Part shown: piece after piece, positions 1 to 4,822 of the stretch | Numbering within the stretch: position 1 is the first letter of the stretch | Layout: each line of letters starts with the position of its first letter | Assembly: GCA_022842225.1 (NCBI GenBank) | Contig: JALHPX010000114.1 | Span: 1-8,682, forward strand | From: a bacterium | Lineage (GTDB): Bacteria > Bdellovibrionota > FAC87 > UBA2466 | DNA: 8,682 bases | Reading direction: 5' to 3' | The notes under the pieces: model-generated | What the model was told of the DNA's origin: nothing | The model's input: only the letters and a program-made list of their open reading frames with translations | Databases searched by the model: none | Program-made: the position numbers and the translations under genes

Positions 1-236
1 TGAGTCCACCGATTGCCAAACAATCCCGCTCGCCAATCCCTGCAGCGATTCGGCACCAAGTAAGCTTGCGGGATCGAGGGGAATGCCAGGGGAGAACGCC
101 GCAAGGTACTCGCTGCGGCTGCAAGCAATGGACAGAGATCCACCACATAAGGCCAGTCGCTCTGGGCGGGTCCAACGATCTAGAGAATCTTCTCACGCTT
201 TGCAGCAATCACCACCGGCTCGTGCACCAACGGTGA
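1..236 (+). CDS. HNH endonuclease, C-terminal part (5' end outside window)
   Basis: The third forward frame is open from base 3 to a TGA at 234-236, giving 77 residues with no start codon in the window. The protein shows the HNH nuclease (beta-beta-alpha metal) pattern: a basic stretch with RDRGEC near residues 23-28, a cysteine-rich strand turn (C28, C38, C40), then IHHIRPVALGG (46-56) carrying the HH pair, LENL with N62, and C67..H70-H71 (CSNHHRLVH). H47/H48, N62 and H71 fit the H-N-H catalytic and metal-binding residues, and the cysteines probably hold a structural zinc. Such domains nick or cut DNA in restriction systems, mobile elements and many stand-alone proteins; the missing N-terminus prevents finer assignment. 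It ends 65 bp before the transporter cluster and shows no link to it. A second forward frame is also open here but has no recognisable protein features. Confidence 0.8.
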   Translation, partial: SPPIAKQSRSPIPAAIRHQVSLRDRGECQGRTPQGTRCGCKQWTEIHHIRPVALGGSNDLENLLTLCSNHHRLVHQR

Positions 237-286
237 GAGCCTTGGGCGCTAACTTTGACGGCGAGGTGTCTGGCCTTGAGGGGGCG

Positions 287-295
287 TGGTAAACT
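287..295 (+). promoter_or_regulatory. Possible extended -10 element before ATPase A
   Basis: TGGTAAACT lies just upstream of the GTG start at 302 and matches the extended -10 form TGnTAnnnT. Transcription from it would begin at about 301-303, on the start codon itself, so the mRNA would be leaderless. There is no good -35 hexamer at 16-18 bp. A TTGACG at 255-260 is too far away (29 bp). No well-placed Shine-Dalgarno sequence is visible for this GTG, which fits the idea but does not prove it. Confidence 0.25.
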
Positions 296-301
296 TTCCG
301 C

Positions 302-1093
302 GTGGCAGATAAATCCGTTCCTATATTAGAAGCTCGAAAAGTCGCTTTTCGCTTTGAGGGAGCCGCGCGTCCGCTCTTTAGTGGAATAGATTATGCGCTG
401 GAGCAGGGCGATTCGGTGGGGTTGCTGGGTCCGACGGGTGCCGGCAAGAGCGTGCTGCTGAAGGTTTTGGCGGGGCTTTTCATGCCCACTACCGGCGCGG
501 TTTATTTTCGCGGGGTAAGTCTGAAGAAGATGAAGCGCAGCCAGTGGAAGGCCTTTCGGCGCGCGTTGGGCATGACCTTTCAGAAAGACGGGCTGTTTGA
601 TTCGCTTTCTTGTGGCGATAATTTGAAGTTTCCCCTGTTTGAAGTCGAGGGCTTGAGCGGCAAAGAGGCGGATAAACGAGTGGAAGCGGCGCTAGAGAGC
701 GTCGATTTACGCGGGCAAAAGGATTTAAAAATTTATGAGATGAGCGGCGGGATGCAGAAGCGATTGGGACTAGCGCGCGCTTTACTCTTCAAACCCGAAG
801 TTTTGCTCTACGACGAACCAACTGCGGGACTCGATCCGATTACCTCGCGCAATATTCTGGAGCTGCTTTCTCGCAGCCAAAAAGGCGAGATGCAGCCAAC
901 TGTGTTGATGGTCTCCAGTCAGCCGCACCAAATTGAAGCCCTCACTTCCGGAGCTGCCTTCTTAAACGATGCCCGACTGGACCCGCCCAAATCCTGGGCA
1001 AAGGCCAAAGCCGAGAAGCATACGGCGCTGGCGCAATTCTTAAGTGGCTCGCTGGAAGGGCCACTCACCGCGGAACTCGGAGACCAGCCGTGA
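302..1093 (+). CDS. MlaF-type ABC transporter ATPase A, lacking the H-loop histidine
   Basis: This 263-residue cytoplasmic nucleotide-binding subunit would power an MCE lipid transporter. Visible motifs are Walker A GPTGAGKS (43-50), Q-loop Q94 (MTFQ), signature MSGGM (147-151), Walker B LLYDE (168-172, with the catalytic glutamate E172) and D-loop GLDP (176-179). The MSGGMQKR signature and the dense set of MlaE/MCE neighbours point to the MlaF branch; E. coli MlaF has LSGGM. At the switch position, where the family has THD or SHD, this protein reads VSSQP, so S206 replaces the histidine; the gapless alignment to the following strand supports this reading. The C-terminal part after about residue 225 diverges from the usual pattern. 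GTG at 302 is the first possible start because an in-frame TAA lies at 290-292. The gene overlaps the next one by 4 bp (GTGA). It probably pairs with ATPase B as a heterodimer. Confidence 0.93.
   Translation: MADKSVPILEARKVAFRFEGAARPLFSGIDYALEQGDSVGLLGPTGAGKSVLLKVLAGLFMPTTGAVYFRGVSLKKMKRSQWKAFRRALGMTFQKDGLFDSLSCGDNLKFPLFEVEGLSGKEADKRVEAALESVDLRGQKDLKIYEMSGGMQKRLGLARALLFKPEVLLYDEPTAGLDPITSRNILELLSRSQKGEMQPTVLMVSSQPHQIEALTSGAAFLNDARLDPPKSWAKAKAEKHTALAQFLSGSLEGPLTAELGDQP
1079..1082 (+). promoter_or_regulatory. Ribosome binding site for ATPase B
   Basis: GGAG lies 7 bases before the GTG at 1090 and supports that start. It sits inside the end of the ATPase A gene, so the two reading frames are likely translationally coupled through the GTGA overlap. 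Confidence 0.6.
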
Positions 1094-1818
1094 TTGAATT
1101 CAAAAAAGTCTCCAAACGCTTTGGCCAAAAGCAGGTTTTAAATGAGCTGTCGTTTCACGTGCGGCGCGGAGAAATACTTTTTCTCTTGGGTCGCAGCGGG
1201 GTGGGTAAATCAGTGACGCTGCGGCACTTAGTGGGGCTTGTGCGTCCCGACTCGGGAGAGATTTTTGTCGACGGGAGAGAGATCTCGGGGCTCAGTGAGG
1301 AAGAGTTTCTCGATGTGCGCCGCAAGTGTGGGATGGTTTTTCAGTTCCCAGCGCTGCTAGATAGTTTGAACGTCTACGAGAACGTTGCCTTCGGAGTGCG
1401 GGCGCTAAAAATTCGGCCTCCTAGTGAAGAGCGCGAATGGGTATTAGAAAAGCTGCGTCTCGTGCACTTGCCGCCCTCTGTGGCGGAACTTATGCCGTCG
1501 CAACTTAGTTTTGGCATGCAGAAAAAAGTGAGCCTCGCGCGTACTCTCGCCATCCACCCGGCGTATCTCTTATTCGACGAGCCCACGACAAGTTTAGATC
1601 CCGTGGCAACGCGAGTGATTCATGAATTGATCCATAGTCTGTCGCGGCAGCTCCATGTGACTTCGCTCGTGATTTCCCACGACATGGACGGTGCCCTGGA
1701 ATATGCCGACCGCATTTTGGTAATCGACAAGGGGCAGATTGTCGCAGGCGGCACTCCAGCCGAGATGCGCCAAGAGAAACACCCTCTGGTCCGAGACTTC
1801 TTGGGAGGTTCGGCATGA
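1090..1818 (+). CDS. MlaF-type ABC transporter ATPase B, with LSFGM signature
   Basis: This 242-residue ABC ATPase is the second nucleotide-binding subunit of the cluster. Motifs: Walker A GRSGVGKS (34-41), Q-loop Q85 (MVFQ), signature LSFGM (139-143), Walker B LLFDE (160-164), D-loop SLDP (168-171) and switch histidine H197 in VISHD. The first glycine of the usual LSGGM/LSGGQ signature is phenylalanine (TTT at 1510-1512). All ATP-hydrolysis residues contributed by its own Walker side are intact. Its length matches single-domain MCE ATPases. The start GTG at 1090 overlaps the ATPase A stop, with GGAG 7 bases upstream, and its stop overlaps permease A as ATGA. It is clearly different in sequence from ATPase A, so this is an old divergence rather than a fresh tandem duplication. 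It most likely forms a heterodimer with ATPase A on the two permeases. Confidence 0.94.
   Translation: MIEFKKVSKRFGQKQVLNELSFHVRRGEILFLLGRSGVGKSVTLRHLVGLVRPDSGEIFVDGREISGLSEEEFLDVRRKCGMVFQFPALLDSLNVYENVAFGVRALKIRPPSEEREWVLEKLRLVHLPPSVAELMPSQLSFGMQKKVSLARTLAIHPAYLLFDEPTTSLDPVATRVIHELIHSLSRQLHVTSLVISHDMDGALEYADRILVIDKGQIVAGGTPAEMRQEKHPLVRDFLGGSA
1803..1808 (+). promoter_or_regulatory. Ribosome binding site for permease A
   Basis: GGGAGG lies 6 bases before the ATG at 1815. It is a strong Shine-Dalgarno match, fixes this start, and lies within the last codons of ATPase B. Confidence 0.75.
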
Positions 1819-2612
1819 TTGCAGTCCTTAGAAATTCGGCGTTGTCGACGATTGGCGAGTTGGGCAAGACCACGCTCTTTGGCGGCGAGGTGATTGGCAA
1901 TCTGCTGCGATATGGCACGCCGTTTCGTGGCTTGCTCCTGCAGATGTATGTCGTTGGTGTGCGCTCTATTACAACGACCGTATTTACCGGATTTTTTGTC
2001 GGCGCCATTATGGCGATTCAGATTCACTTACAACTGCGTGATTTCGGGGCTCAGGCTTTTTTGGGCGGATTGTCGGCATCGGTAACGTTGAGAAACGTGG
2101 GGCCCTTGCTCATTGCTTTTATTCTCTCTGGCAAAGTTGGCGCTTATACGACGGCAGAATTAGGAACGATGCAGGTCACCGATCAGATATCCGCTATCCG
2201 GTGCTTGGGCATGGATCCGATTCGGTATCTCGTGGCACCCAGATTTCTCGCGGTGGTAGTGAGTAGCTTTCTCCTGCTTGTCATCGGACTCATGACCGCG
2301 ATTGGCGGAGGCGCTTTGATCGCGGCCGTTGACCTGGGAGTAAATACCTTAAATTATGTGCAGAACATTCCCACGATCGTGACGGGTTGGAGCGTTCTGA
2401 CGGGGGTGGCTAAATCTTTTGTCTTTGGTGTGATCATCGCAGCGGTGTCCTGTTACCGTGGTTATACGACGAGAAATGGTGCGAGCGGCGTGGGTGAGAA
2501 TGTCAAATCAGCCAGCGTGCAGACCTTGGTCATCATTATCATCGCGGATTTTGCGCTCTCCAATTGGATCGGCGGATTAATGGATTTTTGTACGGGGGTA
2601 TTGGGATGGTAA
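1815..2612 (+). CDS. MlaE-family permease A
   Basis: This 265-residue inner-membrane protein belongs to the MlaE/YrbE permease family, which forms the membrane core of MCE transporters that move phospholipids or other lipids. Hydrophobic segments lie at about residues 51-70, 96-112, 143-175, 193-214 and 235-262. The family core is seen as RNVGP (93-97), SGKVGAYTTAELGTM (105-119), VTDQISAIRCLGMDP (121-135) and, near the C-terminus, SCYRGYTTRNGASGVG (212-227). In MlaE relatives the first element is normally RELGP; here the acidic residue is N94, unlike permease B. A strong GGGAGG site and the ATGA overlap with ATPase B define the start. The stop lies inside the start of permease B. It is expected to pair with permease B as a heterodimer, as mycobacterial YrbEA and YrbEB are thought to do. 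Confidence 0.94.
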   Translation: MIAVLRNSALSTIGELGKTTLFGGEVIGNLLRYGTPFRGLLLQMYVVGVRSITTTVFTGFFVGAIMAIQIHLQLRDFGAQAFLGGLSASVTLRNVGPLLIAFILSGKVGAYTTAELGTMQVTDQISAIRCLGMDPIRYLVAPRFLAVVVSSFLLLVIGLMTAIGGGALIAAVDLGVNTLNYVQNIPTIVTGWSVLTGVAKSFVFGVIIAAVSCYRGYTTRNGASGVGENVKSASVQTLVIIIIADFALSNWIGGLMDFCTGVLGW

Positions 2613-3388
2613 CGGCCATTGGTGCGCACACACTGCGGATTTTGTCGCACCCAGTGGAGATTGCTTATTTCTTCACTCAGTTTTTAAAGCTCCTGGCACG
2701 CCAAGTAGGCACGGGCCGATTTCGTTTTCGTCAGACAGTCGATCAGCTTTATGCCGTCGGTGTGCAGAGTGCGGGCGTGATTTTCTTTTCCATTGGAGTG
2801 GTGAGTCTCATTCTGGTTTTGGAATTTTCTTTCCACATGAAGCTCGTACTTCACCAAGATTCGCTGGTGCCTGCGTTTTCCACCGTGCTCTTAATTCGAG
2901 AGCTGGGTCCGGTGGTGACGGCATTGCTCTTGGTGTCGCGCGTGGGCGCGGGGTTGGCCGCTGAAATTGCGACGATGAAGATCACCGATCAAATAGACGC
3001 GCTGCGCCTCTTATCGATCGAGCCCTTTGACTACTTGGTTGTGCCCCGGTGGATCGCGGTGTGGTTAGCGGCTGTGCTGCTCACTATTCTATCGATTGGT
3101 GTCGCGATTTTGGGTGGAGCAACGATTGCGGCGATTAAACTCGGCTATGGCTTTGGTGAATATTTTAATTCGATGTTCACCTTCTCGCATTTTAGCGATT
3201 TGATTGGGTGCATCATTAAGGCATCGGTGTTTGGCAATTTGCTGCCGTTAATTGCGTGTTATCACGGATTTAAGGCCAAACCAGGGAGCGAAGGCGTGGG
3301 CATGGCCGCCACCTCCGCGGTCGTCGAAGGATCTATCGTCGTCATCGTTGCGGATTTCGTGGTCACGTACCTCTTTTACACGCTATAA
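2606..3388 (+). CDS. MlaE-family permease B
   Basis: This second MlaE/YrbE permease has 260 residues from the ATG at 2606. That start overlaps permease A by 7 bp and has GGGGG at 2594-2598, 7 bases upstream. A longer TTG start at 2564 would add 14 residues lacking family character, so I prefer the ATG. Family motifs: RELGP (98-102, canonical), SRVGAGLAAEIATM (111-124), ITDQIDALRLLSIEP (126-140) and a C-terminal ACYHGFKAKPGSEGVG (217-232). Hydrophobic segments lie at about 53-73, 99-115, 148-178, 196-218 and 240-260. The protein differs clearly from permease A, so the transporter probably has one copy of each. A 64-bp gap to the MCE gene follows, the widest inside the transporter block. Confidence 0.94.
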   Translation: MVTAIGAHTLRILSHPVEIAYFFTQFLKLLARQVGTGRFRFRQTVDQLYAVGVQSAGVIFFSIGVVSLILVLEFSFHMKLVLHQDSLVPAFSTVLLIRELGPVVTALLLVSRVGAGLAAEIATMKITDQIDALRLLSIEPFDYLVVPRWIAVWLAAVLLTILSIGVAILGGATIAAIKLGYGFGEYFNSMFTFSHFSDLIGCIIKASVFGNLLPLIACYHGFKAKPGSEGVGMAATSAVVEGSIVVIVADFVVTYLFYTL

Positions 3389-3389
3389 T
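3384..3389 (+). promoter_or_regulatory. Possible -10 element upstream of the MCE gene
   Basis: A perfect TATAAT spans the stop codon of permease B, and a second AT-rich match, TATAAA, lies at 3420-3425. Neither has a convincing -35 hexamer 16-18 bp upstream. Either could add transcription of the MCE subunit, which is needed in more copies than the permeases in known complexes, but the evidence is only the hexamers and the local AT-richness of the gap. Confidence 0.2.
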
Positions 3390-3452
3390 AATTACATCTC
3401 CTGAAATTCTTTCATTCCCTATAAAAGCAACACATGACGCAGAGAGTAGGCT

Positions 3453-4241
3453 TTGCTACAAACTCCTGCGGATACCCTCATGCCCACTCATCCTACAAAA
3501 GAGTTTCTAGTTGGTTGCTTAGTGCTAGCCGCCGTACTGCTAATGTTCGCGTTTGGCTGGTTGATGGGGCTCTTTCGTCCTTTCACCGGCACTGCCGAGT
3601 TTAAAGTGCGCTATGCATTTGCCGGGGGAGTGGAAGTGGGATCTCCCGTGCGAGTTTCGGGTGTGAAAGTGGGGCGCGTTGAGCGGATTGATTTTGTTTC
3701 CGGCGCAAATAGCGACGAAACAATCGAGCTCTTGGTAACTGTCGGCCGCCGGGCACTGCCTGCGGTTCGCGCTGACTCTAAATTTTTTATCAACATGGCG
3801 GGCATCATCGGTGAGCGCTACGTCGAGATCACTCCCGGCAGCGGCGAGCCTTTAGCATCGGGCGCCACCGTGCGCGGCATGGACCCGCCTCGCATCGATC
3901 AGTTGCTTAGCCAAGGCTATGGTGTGTTTGGGCGCGTGCAGGAATTCTTACAGCAAAACGAAGAAGTGCTGACTGAATTCCTAAAGCACATGAAAAGTTT
4001 TGTTAAAGACGCCAATCAATATCTAGGTTCCGGCAAAAACCGCCAAAAGTTTTTTGCCTTGTTGGAGAACTTAGAGGCGGTCACGGGAGATATGCGTAGT
4101 GTAACGGGTGGGTTGAGAAATCCAGAGACTCAGCGCGTGTTTGACGAACTCCGTGAAGTCATTCGTCGAGCGCACAAAATCGACGACAAAGCCTTAAAAA
4201 AGTTTCTCCAAGAAGAGGGCGTTCGCGCCCGCATTTTCTAA
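3453..4241 (+). CDS. MlaD-type MCE-domain lipid-binding protein with long helical tail
   Basis: This is the periplasmic substrate-binding subunit of the transporter, anchored in the inner membrane. From TTG at 3453 it has 262 residues: one N-terminal transmembrane helix (about 18-40), one MCE domain (about 47-146) and a long, probably helical C-terminal region (about 147-262). MCE features include VEVGSPVRVSGVKVGRV (60-76), the ADSKFFINMAGIIGERYVEI block (107-126) and GxxVRGMDP (137-145). E. coli MlaD is 183 residues, so the tail is much longer than in the prototype but far shorter than in multi-MCE tunnel proteins. MlaD forms hexamers, and the tail could build a helical channel. TTG at 3453 has GAGAG 6 bases upstream; ATG at 3480 (253 residues) is an equally possible start that keeps the membrane helix. 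It stands 64 bp after permease B. Confidence 0.92.
   Translation: MLQTPADTLMPTHPTKEFLVGCLVLAAVLLMFAFGWLMGLFRPFTGTAEFKVRYAFAGGVEVGSPVRVSGVKVGRVERIDFVSGANSDETIELLVTVGRRALPAVRADSKFFINMAGIIGERYVEITPGSGEPLASGATVRGMDPPRIDQLLSQGYGVFGRVQEFLQQNEEVLTEFLKHMKSFVKDANQYLGSGKNRQKFFALLENLEAVTGDMRSVTGGLRNPETQRVFDELREVIRRAHKIDDKALKKFLQEEGVRARIF
4217..4230 (+). terminator. GC-rich TTCG-loop hairpin at the end of the MCE gene (weak terminator candidate)
   Basis: GGGCG and CGCCC form a perfect 5-bp stem around a TTCG loop and are followed by GCATTTT. It lies in the last codons of the MCE gene, ending 11 bases before the last base of the stop codon. The stem is short, the closing pair is G-C rather than the especially stable C-G form, and the T run is only four bases. 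At most I expect pausing or partial termination, which would lower expression of the downstream beta-barrel and kinase genes. Confidence 0.3.
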
Positions 4242-4280
4242 CTTCGCTCAAACCACCTCATTTAACCGGGGGCTCTGCTA

Positions 4281-4820
4281 ATGCTTTACCTATTCATCCG
4301 CATTCTCGCCGTTTTGATGCTCTTCGTTCCCTCGTTGGGTTTTGGCAACGCTTCGGAACGATTGGAGCAGTTGAAGATGTCGCGCCGCTTTGGTGTTGGC
4401 ATCAGCGCAGGTGGGGGACTTGCGGTATTTGGCGTGGAAGCCGATGTGAACGTGACGGAGAATTTTTCCATCACCGGTGGCTTGGGTTCAGGCATCGACT
4501 ACTCGACGGTGATGCTAAAGGGCCGTTGGTTTTTGATGGGCGAATGGGTCAGTCCCTATTTAGGTTTGGGCGTCTCGCGTTGGTGGACCGATGGCACGCC
4601 TGAGAAAAATATTGGGCCGACCGTTTTAACTAAGCGGTTTTTGGAAGGTGTATCGGATTACTCTCAGGGTTTTAATGTCTGGATTGTAAGCCCCACCATA
4701 GGAGTGCAGTTTATGCACCCGAAGGGCTTTGCGATTTCTGCGGAGCTCCAATACCTCTTTAAGCTCTTTAATCTCGCCAGCGGAACCTACGCTGGAATGG
4801 GAGTTCACTGGTACTTCTAA
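4281..4820 (+). CDS. Small outer-membrane beta-barrel protein with signal peptide
   Basis: I do not recognise a named family. The 179-residue product starts with a basic-hydrophobic signal sequence (IRILAVLMLFVPSLGFG, residues 6-22) with likely cleavage after A24 (GNA/SE). The mature part alternates glycine and aromatic residues in short strands: FGVGISAGGGLAVFG (37-51), NFSITGGLGSGI (61-72), SPYLGLGVSRWW (91-102), SPTIGVQF (137-144) and AISAELQYLF (151-160). It ends in AGMGVHWYF with a terminal phenylalanine, the usual recognition signal for the BAM outer-membrane insertion machinery. The size suggests an eight-stranded barrel like OmpW/OmpX-type proteins. It follows the MCE gene by 39 bp with GGGGG (4268-4272) 8 bases upstream of the ATG, and precedes the kinase by 2 bp. 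It could be an outer-membrane partner of the transporter, but that is inference from position only. Confidence 0.8.
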   Translation: MLYLFIRILAVLMLFVPSLGFGNASERLEQLKMSRRFGVGISAGGGLAVFGVEADVNVTENFSITGGLGSGIDYSTVMLKGRWFLMGEWVSPYLGLGVSRWWTDGTPEKNIGPTVLTKRFLEGVSDYSQGFNVWIVSPTIGVQFMHPKGFAISAELQYLFKLFNLASGTYAGMGVHWYF

Positions 4821-4822
4821 CA

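Noticed and set aside
83..292. Small plus-strand ORF of 69 residues before ATPase A
   Set aside because: Its frame overlaps the HNH coding frame, composition is low-complexity Arg/Ser/Pro and it has no recognisable motif. Only its stop at 290-292 matters, because it blocks an earlier ATPase A start.
255..295. TTGACG (255-260) with TAAACT (290-295) as a sigma-70 promoter
   Set aside because: The spacing is 29 bp, far from 16-18; only the extended -10 reading is kept, at low confidence.
1505..2027. Minus-strand ORFs of 135 and 167 residues across the ATPase B / permease A junction
   Set aside because: They are antisense to two strongly supported, coupled genes and show no protein-family features.
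2564..2605. TTG start extending permease B by 14 residues
   Set aside because: The ATG at 2606 has a suitable GGGGG upstream and gives the usual short overlap; the extra residues are the shifted frame of permease A.
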